From NCBI GenBank assembly GCA_920105625.2, contig OV050032.1, positions 102,966,542 through 103,030,541 on the forward strand: a stretch of DNA of 64,000 nt, read 5' to 3'. Shown one piece after another: positions 1-12,600 of the stretch. Source of the stretch: Clusia tigrina. Its lineage: Eukaryota > Arthropoda > Insecta > Diptera > Clusiidae. The notes beneath the pieces are model-generated. The model saw nothing but the letters and a program-made list of their open reading frames with translations, was not told the origin of the DNA and did no database searches. The first letter of the stretch is position 1; the number at the start of each line of letters is the position of its first letter. The translations under genes were made by a program, and so were the position numbers.

Positions 1-3000
1 AGCATAGCTTTGAGCGATAGCTTAAATTGACAAGAGGCTCGAGTACTTTATTGTTACAAAATTTCAAGGTTTTATGACGCTCCAGTAAAAAGTTACAAGC
101 ATTTGTATGTTGCAAACTTTGATAGGTGTAGGATGTACCGTAAAGAAGTTAGGGGCGTTTGAAGTTTTATCCGTGTTTGATTTGGGACTCAAGGGTAGCA
201 TAGCTTTGAGCGATGGCTTAAATGGACAAGAGGTTCGGGTACTTCATTGTTACAAAATTTCAAGGTTTTATGACGCTCCAGTAAAAAGTTACAAGCATTT
301 GTGTGTTGCAAATTTGATAGGTGTAGGACGTACCATATAGAAGTTAGGGCCATTTGAAGTTTTATCAGTGTTTGATTTGGGACTATAGGGTAGCATAGCT
401 TTGAGCGATAGCTTAAATTGACAAGACGCTCGACTACTCCATTGATACAAAATTTCAAGGTTTTATGACGCTCCAGTAAAAAGTTACAAGCATTTGTGTG
501 TTGCAAACTTTGATAGGTGTAGGACGTACCATATAGAAGTTAGGGCCATTTGAAGTTTTATCAGTGTTTGATTTGGGACTTTAGGGTAGCATAGCTTTGA
601 GCGATAGCTTAAATTGACAAGAGGCTCGGGTACTTAATTTTTACAAAATTTCAAGGTTTTATGACGCTCCAGGAAAAAGTTACAAGCATTTGTATGTTGC
701 AAACTTTGATAGGTGTAGGACGTACCGTAAAGAAGTTAGGGGCGTTTGAAGTTTTATCAGTGTTTGATTTGGGACTCTAAGGTAGCATAGCTTTGAGCGA
801 TAGCTTAAATTGACAAGAGACTCGAGTACTTTATTGTTACAAAATTTCAAGGTTTTATGACGCTCCAGTAAAAAGTTACAAGCATTTGTATGTTGCAAAC
901 TTTGATAGGTGTAGGATGTACCGTAAAGAAGTTAGGGGCGTTTGAAGTTTTATCCGTGTTTGATTTGGGACTCAAGGGTAGCATAGCTTTGAGCGATGGC
1001 TTAAATTGACAAGAGGTTCGGGTACTTCATTGTTACAAAATTTCAAGGTTTTATGACGCTCCAGTAAAAAGTTACAAGCATTTGTGTGTTGCAACTTTGA
1101 TAGGTGTAGGACGTACCATATAGAAGTTAGGGCCATTTGAAAATTTATCAGTGTTTGATTTGGGACTCTAGGGTAGCATAGCTTTGAGCGATGGCTTAAA
1201 TTGACAAGAGGCTCGAGTACTTTATTGTTTCAAAATTTCAAGGTTTTATGACGCTCCAGTAAAAAGTTACAAGCATTTGTGTGTTGCAAACTTTGATAGG
1301 TGTAGGACGTACCATATAGAAGTTAGGGCCATTTGAAGTTTTATCAGTGTTTGATTTGGGACTCTAGGGTAGCATAGCTTTGAGCGATGGCTTAAATTGA
1401 CAAGAGTCTCGGGTACTTCATTGTTACAAAATTTCAAGGTTTTATGACGCTCCAGTAAAAAGTTACAAGCATTTGTATGGTGCAAACTTTGATAGGTGTA
1501 GGACGTACCGTATAGAAGTTAGGGCCATTTGAAGTTTTATCAGTGTTTGATTTGGGACTCTAGGGTAGCATAGCTTTGAGCGATAGCTTAAATTGACAAG
1601 AGGCTCGAGTACTTTCTTGTTAAAAAATTTCAAGGTTTTATGACGCTCCAGTAAAAAGTTACAAGCATTTGTATGTTGCAAACTTTGAGAGGTGTAGGAT
1701 GTACCCTAAAGAAGTTAGGGGCGTTTGAAGTTTTATCCGTGTTTGATTTGGGACTCAAGGGTAGCATAGCTTTGAGCGATGGCTTAAATTGACAAGAGGT
1801 TCGGGTACTTCATTGTTACAAAATTTCAAGGTTTTATGACGCTCCAGTAAAAAGTTACAAGCATTTGTGTGTTGCAACTTTGATAGGTGTAGGACGTACC
1901 ATATAGAAGTTAGGGCCATTTGAAGTTTTATCAGTGTTTGATTTAGGACTCTAGGGTAGCATAGCTTTGAGCGATGGCTTAAATTGACAAGAGGCTCGAG
2001 TACTTTATTGTTTCAAAATTTCAAGGTTTTATGACGCTCCAGTAAAAAGTTACAAGCATTTGTGTGTTGCAAATTTGATAGGTGTAGGACGTACCATATA
2101 GAAGTTAGGGCCATTTGAAGTTTTATCAGTGTTTGATTTGGGACTATAGGGTAGCATAGCTTTGAGCGATAGCTTAAATTGACAAGAGGCTCGGCAACTC
2201 CATTGTTACAAAATTTCAAGGTTTTATGACGCTCCAGTAAAAAGTTACAAGCATTTGTGTGTTGCAAACTTTGATAGGTGTAGGACGTACCATATAGAAG
2301 TTAGGGCCATTTGAAGTTTTATCAGTGTTTGATTTGGGACTCTAGGGTAGCATAGCTTTGAGCGATAGCTTAAATTGACAAGAGGCTCGGGTACTTAATT
2401 TTTACAAAATTTCAAGGTTTTATGACGCTCCAGGAAAAAGTTACAAGCATTTGTATGTTGCAAACTTTGATAGGTGTAGGACGTACCGTAAAGAAGTTAG
2501 GGGCGTTTGAAGTTTTATCAGTGTTTGATTTGGGACTCTAGGGTAGCATAGCTTTGAGCGATAGCTTAAATTGACAAGAGACTCGAGTACTTTATTGTTA
2601 CAAAATTTCAAGGTTTTATGACGCTCCAGTAAAAAGTTACAAGCATTTGTATGTTGCAAACTTTGATAGGTGTAGGATGTACCGTAAAGAAGTTAGGGGC
2701 GTTTGAAGTTTTATCCGTGTTTGATTTGGGACTCAAGGGTAGCATAGCTTTGAGCGATGGCTTAAATTGACAAGAAGTTCGGGTACTTCATTCTTACAAA
2801 ATTTCAAGGTTTTATGACGCTCCAGTAAAAAGTTACAAGCATTTGTGTGTTGCAACTTTGATAGGTGTAGGACGTACCATATAGAAGTTAGGGCCATTTG
2901 AAGTTTTATCAGTGTTTGATTTGGGACTCTAGGGTAGCATAGCTTTGAGCGATGGCTTAAATTGACAAGAGGCTCGAGTACTTTATTGTTTCAAAATTTC

Positions 3001-3250
3001 AAGGTTTTATGACGCTCCAGTAAAAAGTTACAAGCATTTGTGTGTTGCAAACTTTGATAGGTGTAGGACGTACCATATAGAAGTTAGGGCCATTTGAAGT
3101 TTTATCAGTGTTTGATTTGGGACTCTAGGGTAGCATAGCTTTGAGCTATGGCTTAAATTGACAAGAGACTCGGGTACTTCATTGTTACAAAATTTCAAGG
3201 TTTTATGACGCTCCAGTAAAAAGTTACAAGCATTTGTATGTTGCAAACTT
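1..3250 (+). repeat. HOR domain 1: 9-monomer unit, 1761 bp
   Basis: Marker monomers recur 1761 bp apart (9 x 196 minus 3): the one ending at 506 matches that ending at 2267, 680 matches 2441, and 1267 matches 3028. About 1.8 units are present. Monomers with GGATGTACC and TATCCGTGTTTG occur near 133, 917, 1702 and 2678, which gives an older 4-monomer spacing inside the unit. The left edge is the window edge and the right edge is approximate. Confidence 0.75.
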
Positions 3251-3915
3251 TGATAGGTGTAGGACGTACCGTATAGAAGTTAGGGCCATTTGAAGTTTTA
3301 TCAGTGTTTGATTTGGGACTCTAGGGTAGAATAGCTTTGAGCGATGGCTTAAATTGACAAGAGGCTCGAGTACTTTATTGTTTCAAAATTTCAAGATTTT
3401 ATGACGCTCCAGTAAAAAGTTACAAGCATTTATGTGTTGCAAACTTTGATAGGTGTAGGACGTACCATATAGAAGTTAGGGCCATTTGAAGTTTTATCAG
3501 TGTTTGATTTGGGACTCTAGGGTAGCATAGCTTTGAGCGATGGCTTAAATTGACAAGAGTCTCGGGTACTTCATTGTTACAAAATTTCAAGGCTTTATGA
3601 CGCTCCAGTAAAAAGTTACAAGCATTTGTATGTTGCAAACTTTGATAGGTGTAGGACGTACCGTATAGAAGTTAGGGCCATTTGAAGTTTTATCAGTGTT
3701 TGATTTGGGACTCTAGGGTAGCATAGATTTGAGCGATAGCTTAAATTGATAAGAGGCTCGGGTACTTAATTTTTACAAAATTTCAAGGTTTTATGACGCT
3801 CCAGTAAAAAGTTACAAGCATTTGTATGTTGCAAACTTTGATAGGTGTAGGACGTACCGTATTGAAGTTAGGGCCATTTGAAGTTTTATCAGTGTTTGAT
3901 TTGGGACTCTAGGGT

Positions 3916-4111
3916 AGCATAGCTTTGAGCGATGGCTTAAATTGACAAGAGGCTCGAGTACTTTATTGTTTCAAAATTTCAAGGTTTTATGACGCTCCAG
4001 TAAAAAGTTACAAGCATTTGTGTGTTGCAAACTTTGATAGGTGTAGGACGTACCATATAGAAGTTAGGGCCATTTGAAGTTTTATCAGTGTTTGATTTGG
4101 GACTCTAGGGT
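3916..4111 (+). repeat. representative monomer, type B (CTCGAG type)
   Basis: A regular 196-bp monomer that can serve as reference. Its diagnostic window (monomer positions about 37-57) reads CTCGAGTACTTTATTG followed by TTTC. In the middle it carries GTGTGTTGC with ACCATATAG. On the opposite strand the TTTC variant creates an in-frame TGA, so type B copies have no long antisense frame. The CTCGAG hexamer is the simplest marker of this class. Confidence 0.9.
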
Positions 4112-4307
4112 AGCATAGCTTTGAGCGATGGCTTAAATTGACAAGAGTCTCGGGTACTTCATTGTTACAAAATTTCAAGGTTTTATGACGCTCCAGTAAA
4201 AAGTTACAAGCATTTGTATGTTGCAAACTTTCATAGGTGTATTACGTACCGTAAATAAGTTAAGGCCATTTGAAGTTTTATCAGTGTTTGATTTGGGACT
4301 CTAGGGT
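4112..4307 (+). repeat. representative monomer, type A (CTCGGG type)
   Basis: The adjacent 196-bp monomer. Its diagnostic window reads CTCGGGTACTTCATTG followed by TTAC. It carries GTATGTTGC with ACCGTAAA. This class leaves a 72-codon frame open on the minus strand, starting MQHTNACNF, which spans the monomer boundary. Types A and B alternate in much of the array, giving many spacings of 392 bp. Other window classes are CTCGGCTACTTC, TTCGGGTACTTC and CTCGGGTACTTAATTTTTAC. Confidence 0.88.
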
Positions 4308-6689
4308 AGCATAGCTTTGAGCGAAGGCTTAAATTGACAAAAGGCTCGAGTACTTTATTGTTTCAAAATTTCAAGGTTTTATGGCGCTCAAGTAAAAAGT
4401 TACAAGCATTTGTGTGTTACAAACTTTGATAGGTGTAGGACGTACCATATAGAAGTTAGGGCCATTTCAAGTTTTATCAGTGTTTGATTTGGGACTCTAG
4501 GGTAGCATAGCTTTGAGCGATGGCTTAAATTGACAAGAGGCTCGAGTACTTTATTGTTTCAAAATTTCAAGATTTTATGACGCTCCAGTAAAAAGTTACA
4601 AGCATTTGTATGTTGCAAACTTTGATAGGAGTAGGACGTACCGTAAAGAAGTTAGGGGCGTTTGAAGTTTTATCAGTGTTTGATTTGGGACTCTAGGGTA
4701 GCATAGCTTTGAGCGATGGCTTAAATTGACAAGAGGCTCGGCTACTTCATTGTTACAAAATTTCAAGGTTTTATGACGCTCCAGTAAAAAGTTACAAGCA
4801 TTTGTGTGTTGCAAACTTTGATAGGTGTAGGACGTACCATATAGAAGTTAGGGCCTTTTGAAGTTTTATCAGTGTTTGATTTGGGACTCTGGGGTAGCAT
4901 AGCTTTGAGCGATGGCTTAAATTGACAAGAGTCTCGGGTACTTCATTGTTACAAAATTTCAAGGTTTTATGACGCTCCAGTAAAAAGTTACAAGCATTTG
5001 TGTGTTGCAAACTTTGATAGGTGTAGGACGTACCATATAGAAGTTAGGGCCATTTGAAGTTTTATCAGTGTTTGATTTGGGACTCTAGGGTAGCATAGCT
5101 TTGAGCGATGGCTTAAATTGACAAGAGACTCGGGTACTTCATTGTTACAAAATTTCAAGGTTTTATGACGCTCCAGTAAAAAGTTACAAGCATTTGTATG
5201 TTGCAAACTTTGATAGGTGTAGGACGTACCGTATAGAAGTTAGGGCCATTTGAAGTTTTATCAGTGTTTGATTTGGGACTCTAGGGTAGAATAGCTTTGA
5301 GCGATGGCTTAAATTGACAAGAGGCTCGAGTACTTTATTGTTTCAAAATTTCAAGATTTTATGACGCTCCAGTAAAAAGTTACAAGCATTTATGTGTTGC
5401 AAACTTTGATAGGTGTAGGACGTACCATATAGAAGTTAGGGCCATTTGAAGTTTTATCAGTGTTTGATTTGGGACTCTAGGGTAGCATAGCTTTGAGCGA
5501 TGGCTTAAATTGACAAGAGTCTCGGGTACTTCATTGTTACAAAATTTCAAGGCTTTATGACGCTCCAGTAAAAAGTTACAAGCATTTGTATGTTGCAAAC
5601 TTTGATAGGTGTAGGACGTACCGTATAGAAGTTAGGGCCATTTGAAGTTTTATCAGTGTTTGATTTGGGACTCTAGGGTAGCATAGATTTGAGCGATAGC
5701 TTAAATTGATAAGAGGCTCGGGTACTTAATTTTTACAAAATTTCAAGGTTTTATGACGCTCCAGTAAAAAGTTACAAGCATTTGTATGTTGCAAACTTTG
5801 ATAGGTGTAGGACGTACCGTATTGAAGTTAGGGCCATTTGAAGTTTTATCAGTGTTTGATTTGGGACTCTAGGGTAGCATAGCTTTGAGCGATGGCTTAA
5901 ATTGACAAGAGGCTCGAGTACTTTATTGTTTCAAAATTTCAAGGTTTTATGACGCTCCAGTAAAAAGTTACAAGCATTTGTGTGTTGCAAACTTTGATAG
6001 GTGTAGGACGTACCATATAGAAGTTAGGGCCATTTGAAGTTTTATCAGTGTTTGATTTGGGACTCTAGGGTAGCATAGCTTTGAGCGATGGCTTAAATTG
6101 ACAAGAGTCTCGGGTACTTCATTGTTACAAAATTTCAAGGTTTTATGACGCTCCAGTAAAAAGTTACAAGCATTTGTATGTTGCAAACTTTCATAGGTGT
6201 ATTACGTACCGTAAATAAATTAAGGCCATTTGAAGTTTTATCAGTGTTTGATTTGGGACTCTAGGGTAGCATAGCTTTGAGCGAAGGCTTAAATTGACAA
6301 AAGGCTCGAGTACTTTATTGTTTCAAAATTTCAAGGTTTTATGGCGCTCAAGTAAAAAGTTACAAGCATTTGTGTGTTACAAACTTTGATAGGTGTAGGA
6401 CGTACCATATAGAAGTTAGGGCCATTTCAAGTTTTATCAGTGTTTGATTTGGGACTCTAGGGTAGCATAGCTTTGAGCGATGGCTTAAATTGACAAGAGG
6501 CTCGAGTACTTTATTGTTTCAAAATTTCAAGATTTTATGACGCTCCAGTAAAAAGTTACAAGCATTTGTATGTTGCAAACTTTGATAGGAGTAGGACGTA
6601 CCGTAAAGAAGTTAGGGGCGTTTGAAGTTTTATCAGTGTTTGATTTGGGACTCTAGGGTAGCATAGCTTTGAGCGATGGCTTAAATTGA

Positions 6690-9600
6690 CAAGAGGCTCG
6701 AGTACTTTATTGTTTCAAAATTTCAAGATTTTATGACGCTCCAGTAAAAAGTTACAAGCATTTGTATGTTGCAAACTTTGATAGGTGTAGGACGTACCAT
6801 AAAGAAGTTAGGGGCGTTTGAAGTTTTATCAGTGTTTGATTTGGGACTCTAGGGTAGCATAGCTTTGAGCGATGGCTTAAATTGACAAGAGGTTCGGGTA
6901 CTTCATTGTTACAAAATTTCAAGGTTTTATGACGCTCCAGTTAAAAGTTACAAGCATTTGTGTGTTGCAAATTTGATAGGTGTAGGACGTACCATATAGA
7001 AGTTAGGGCCATTTGAAGTTTTATCAGTGTTTGATTTGGGACTCTAGGGTAGCATAGCTTTGAGCGATGGCTTAAATTGACAAGAGGCTCGGCTACTTCA
7101 TTGTTACAAAATTTCAAGGTTTTATGACGCTCCAGTAAAAAGTTACAAGCATTTGTGTGTTGCAAACTTTGATAGGTGTAGGACGTACCATATAGAAGTT
7201 AGGGCCTTTTGAAGTTTTATCAGTGTTTGATTTGGGACTCTGGGGTAGCATAGCTTTGAGCGATGGCTTAAATTGACAAGAGTCTCGGGTACTTCATTGT
7301 TACAAAATTTCAAGGTTTTATGACGCTCCAGTAAAAAGTTACAAGCATTTGTATGTTGCAAACTTTGATAGGTGTAGGACGTACCGTATAGAAGTTAGGG
7401 CCATTTGAAGTTTTATCAATGTTTGATTTGGACTCTAGGGTAGCATAGCTTTGAGCGATGGCTTAAATTGACAAGAGGCTCGAGTTCTTTATTGTTTCAA
7501 AACTTCAAGGTTTTATGACGCTCCAGTAAAAAGTTACAAGCATTTATGTGTTGCAAACTTTGATAGGTGTAGGACGTACCATATAGAAGTTAGGGCCATT
7601 TGAAGTTTTATCAGTGTTTGATTTGGGACTCTAGGGTAGCATAGCTTTGAGCGATGGCTTAAATTGACAAGAGGCTCGAGTACTTTATTGTTTCAAAATT
7701 TCAAGATTTTATTACGCTCCAGTAAAAAGTTACAAGCATTTGTGTGTTGCAAACTTTGATAGGTGTAGGACGTACCATATAGAAGTTAGGGCCATTTGAA
7801 GTTTTATCAGTGTTTGATTTGGGACTCTAGGGTAGCATAGCTTTGAGCGATGGCTTAAATTGACAAGAGTCTCGGGTACTTCATTGTTACAAAATTTCAA
7901 GGTTTTATGACGCTCCAGTAACAAGTTACAAGCATTTGTATGTTGCAAACTTTGATAGGTGTAGGACGTACCGTAAATAAGTTAGGGCCATTTGAAGTTT
8001 TATCAGTGTTTGATTTGGGACTCTAGGGTAGCATAGCTTTGAGCGATGGCTTAAATTGACAAAAGGCTCGAGTACTTTATTGTTTCAAAATTTCAAGGTT
8101 TTATGGCGCTCAAGTAAAAAGTTACAAGCATTTGTGTGTTACAAACTTTGATAGGTGTAGGACGTACCATATAAAAGTTAGGGCCATTTGAAGTTTTATG
8201 AGTGTTTGATTTGGGACTCTAGGGTAGCATAGCTTTGAGCGATAGCTTAAATTGACAAGAGGCTCGAGTACTTTATTGTTACAAAATTGCAAGGTTTTAT
8301 GGCGCTCCAGTAAAAAGTTACAAGCATTTGTATGTTGCAAATTTTGATAGGTGTAGGACGTACCGTAAAGAAGTTAGGGGCGTTTAAAGTTTTATCAGTG
8401 TTTGATTTGGGACTCAAGGGTAGCATAGCTTTGAGCGATGGCTTAAATTGACAAGAGGCTCGAGTACTTTATTGTTTCAAAATTTCAAGATTTTATGACG
8501 CTCCAGTAAAAAGTTACAAGCATTTATGTGTTGCAAACTTTGATAGGTGTAGGACGTACCATATAGAAGTTAGGGCCATTTCAAGTTTTATCAGTGTTTG
8601 ATTTGGGACTCTAGGGTAGCATAGCTTTGAGCGATGGCTTAAATTGACAAGAGGCTCGAGTACTTTATTGTTTCAAAATTTCAAGATTTTATGACGCTCC
8701 AGTAAAAAGTTACAAGCATTTGTATGTTGCAAACTTTGATAGGAGTAGGACGTACCGTAAAGAAGTTAGGGGCGTTTGAAGTTTTATCAGTGTTTGATTT
8801 GGGACTCTAGGGTAGCATAGCTTTGAGCGATGGCTTAAATTGACAAGAGGCTCGAGTACTTTATTGTTTCAAAATTTCAAGATTTTATGACGCTCCAGTA
8901 AAAAGTTACAAGCATTTGTATGTTGCAAACTTTGATAGGTGTAGGACGTACCGTAAAGAAGTTAGGGGCGTTTGAAGTTTTATCAGTGTTTGATTTGGGA
9001 CTCTAGGGTAGCATAGCTTTGAGCGATGGCTTAAATTGACAAGAGGTTCGGGTACTTCATTGTTACAAAATTTCAAGGTTTTATGACGCTCCAGTTAAAA
9101 GTTACAAGCATTTGTGTGTTGCAAATTTGATAGGTGTAGGACGTACCATATAGAAGTTAGGGCCATTTGAAGTTTTATCAGTGTTTGATTTGGGACTCTA
9201 GGGTAGCATAGCTTTGAGCGATGGCTTAAATTGACAAGAGGCTCGGCTACTTCATTGTTACAAAATTTCAAGGTTTTATGACGCTCCAGTAAAAAGTTAC
9301 AAGCATTTGTGTGTTGCAAACTTTGATAGGTGTAGGACGTACCATATAGAAGTTAGGGCCTTTTGAAGTTTTATCAGTGTTTGATTTGGGACTCTGGGGT
9401 AGCATAGCTTTGAGCGATGGCTTAAATTGACAAGAGTCTCGGGTACTTCATTGTTACAAAATTTCAAGGTTTTATGACGCTCCAGTAAAAAGTTACAAGC
9501 ATTTGTATGTTGCAAACTTTGATAGGTGTAGGACGTACCGTATAGAAGTTAGGGCCATTTGAAGTTTTATCAGTGTTTGATTTGGACTCTAGGGTAGCAT

Positions 9601-12600
9601 AGCTTTGAGCGATGGCTTAAATTGACAAGAGGCTCGAGTTCTTTATTGTTTCAAAACTTCAAGGTTTTATGACGCTCCAGTAAAAAGTTACAAGCATTTA
9701 TGTGTTGCAAACTTTGATAGGTGTAGGACGTACCATATAGAAGTTAGGGCCATTTGAAGTTTTATCAGTGTTTGATTTGGGACTCTAGGGTAGCATAGCT
9801 TTGAGCGATGGCTTAAATTGACAAGAGGCTCGAGTACTTTATTGTTTCAAAATTTCAAGATTTTATGACGCTCCAGTAAAAAGTTACAAGCATTTGTGTG
9901 TTGCAAACTTTGATAGGTGTAGGACGTACCATATAGAAGTTAGGGCCATTTGAAGTTTTATCAGTGTTTGATTTGGGACTCTAGGGTAGCATAGCTTTGA
10001 GCGATGGCTTAAATTGACAAGAGTCTCGGGTACTTCATTGTTACAAAATTTCAAGGTTTTATGACGCTCCAGTAACAAGTTACAAGCATTTGTATGTTGC
10101 AAACTTTGATAGGTGTAGGACGTACCGTAAATAAGTTAGGGCCATTTGAAGTTTTATCAGTGTTTGATTTGGGACTCTAGGGTAGCATAGCTTTGAGCGA
10201 TGGCTTAAATTGACAAAAGGCTCGAGTACTTTATTGTTTCAAAATTTCAAGGTTTTATGGCGCTCAAGTAAAAAGTTACAAGCATTTGTGTGTTACAAAC
10301 TTTGATAGGTGTAGGACGTACCATATAAAAGTTAGGGCCATTTGAAGTTTTATGAGTGTTTGATTTGGGACTCTAGGGTAGCATAGCTTTGAGCGATAGC
10401 TTAAATTGACAAGAGGCTCGAGTACTTTATTGTTACAAAATTGCAAGGTTTTCTGGCGCTCCAGTAAAAAGTTACAAGCATTTGTATGTTGCAAATTTTG
10501 ATAGGTGTAGGACGTACCGTAAAGAAGTTAGGGGCGTTTAAAGTTTTATCAGTGTTTGATTTGGGACTCAAGGGTAGCATAGCTTTGAGCGATGGCTTAA
10601 ATTGACAAGAGGCTCGAGTACTTTATTGTTTCAAAATTTCAAGATTTTATGACGCTCCAGTAAAAAGTTACAAGCATTTATGTGTTGCAAACTTTGATAG
10701 GTGTAGGACGTACCATATAGAAGTTAGGGCCATTTGAAGTTTTATCAGTGTTTGATATGGGACTCTAGGGTAGCATAGCTTTGAGCGATGGCTTAAATTG
10801 ACAAAAGGCTCGAGTACTTTATTGTTTCAAAATTTCAAGGTTTTATGGCGCTCAAGTAAAAAGTTACAAGCATTTGTGTGTTACAAACTTTGATAGGTGT
10901 AGGACGTACCATATAAAAGTTAGGGCCATTTGAAGTTTTATGAGTGTTTGATTTGGGACTCTAGGGTAGCATAGCTTTGAGCGATAGCTTAAATTGACAA
11001 GAGGCTCGAGTACTTTATTGTTACAAAATTGCAAGGTTTTATGGCGCTCCAGTAAAAAGTTACAAGCATTTGTATGTTGCAAATTTTGATAGGTGTAGGA
11101 CGTACCGTAAAGAAGTTAGGGGCGTTTAAAGTTTTATCAGTGTTTGATTTGGGACTCAAGGGTAGCATAGCTTTGAGCGATGGCTTAAATTGACAAGAGG
11201 CTCGAGTACTTTATTGTTTCAAAATTTCAAGATTTTATGACGCTCCAGTAAAAAGTTACAAGCATTTATGTGTTGCAAACTTTGATAGGTGTAGGACGTA
11301 CCATATAGGAGTTAGGGCCATTTCAAGTTTTATCAGTGTTTGATTTGGGACTCTAGGGTAGCATAGCTTTGAGCGATGGCTTAAATTGACAAGAGGCTCG
11401 AGTACTTTATTGTTTCAAAATTTCAAGATTTTATGACGCTCCAGTAAAAAGTTACAAGCATTTGTATGTTGCAAACTTTGATAGGAGTAGGACGTACCGT
11501 AAAGAAGTTAGGGGCGTTTGAAGTTTTATCAGTGTTTGATTTGGGACTCTAGGGTAGCATAGCTTTGAGCGATGGCTTAAATTGACAAGAGGCTCGAGTA
11601 CTTCATTGTTTCAAAATTTCAAGATTTTATGACGCTCCAGTAAAAAGTTACAAGCATTTGTATGTTGCAAACTTTGATAGGTGTAGGACGTACCGTAAAG
11701 AAGTTAGGGGCGTTTGAAGTTTTATCAGTGTTTGATTTGGGACTCTAGGGTAGCATAGCTTTGAGCGATGGCTTAAATTGACAAGAGGTTCGGGTACTTC
11801 ATTGTTACAAAATTTCAAGGTTTTATGACGCTCCAGTTAAAAGTTACAAGCATTTGTGTGTTGCAAATTTGATAGGTGTAGGACGTACCATATAGAAGTT
11901 AGGGCCATTTGAAGTTTTATCAGTGTTTGATTTGGGACTCTAGGGTAGCATAGCTTTGAGCGATGGCTTAAATTGACAAGAGGCTCGGCTACTTCATTGT
12001 TACAAAATTTCAAGGTTTTATGACGCTCCAGTAAAAAGTTACAAGCATTTGTGTGTTGCAAACTTTGATAGGTGTAGGACGTACCATATAGAAGTTAGGG
12101 CCTTTTGAAGTTTTATCAGTGTTTGATTTGGGACTCTGGGGTAGCATAGCTTTGAGCGATGGCTTAAATTGACAAGAGTCTCGGGTACTTCATTGTTACA
12201 AAATTTCAAGGTTTTATGACGCTCCAGTAAAAAGTTACAAGCATTTGTATGTTGCAAACTTTGATAGGTGTAGGACGTACCGTATAGAAGTTAGGGCCAT
12301 TTGAAGTTTTATCAGTGTTTGATTTGGACTCTAGGGTAGCATAGCTTTGAGCGATGGCTTAAATTGACAAGAGGCTCGAGTTCTTTATTGTTTCAAAACT
12401 TCAAGGTTTTATGACGCTCCAGTAAAAAGTTACAAGCATTTATGTGTTGCAAACTTTGATAGGTGTAGGACGTACCATATAGAAGTTAGGGCCATTTGAA
12501 GTTTTATCAGTGTTTGATTTGGGACTCTAGGGTAGCATAGCTTTGAGCGATGGCTTAAATTGACAAGAGGCTCGAGTACTTTATTGTTTCAAAATTTCAA

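Larger units (their letters stand above)
3028..6690 (+). repeat. HOR domain 2: 10-monomer unit, 1960 bp, two copies
   Basis: The segment from about 3028 repeats at 4988 with an exact 1960-bp shift. Shared rare variants include GGGTAGAATAGC (near 3326 and 5286), GGGTAGCATAGATTTGAG (near 3717 and 5677), TTTCATAGGTGTATTACG (near 4229 and 6189) and GATAGGAGTAGGAC (near 4623 and 6583). The match fails near 4735 and 6695, where one copy has CTCGGCTACTTC and the other CTCGAGTACTTT. This is a recent tandem duplication of ten monomers. Confidence 0.8.

Noticed and set aside
107..340. Plus-strand 77-codon frame starting MLQTLIGVGCTVKKLG
   Set aside because: It lies entirely within satellite monomers and is open only by chance local variants; it does not recur.
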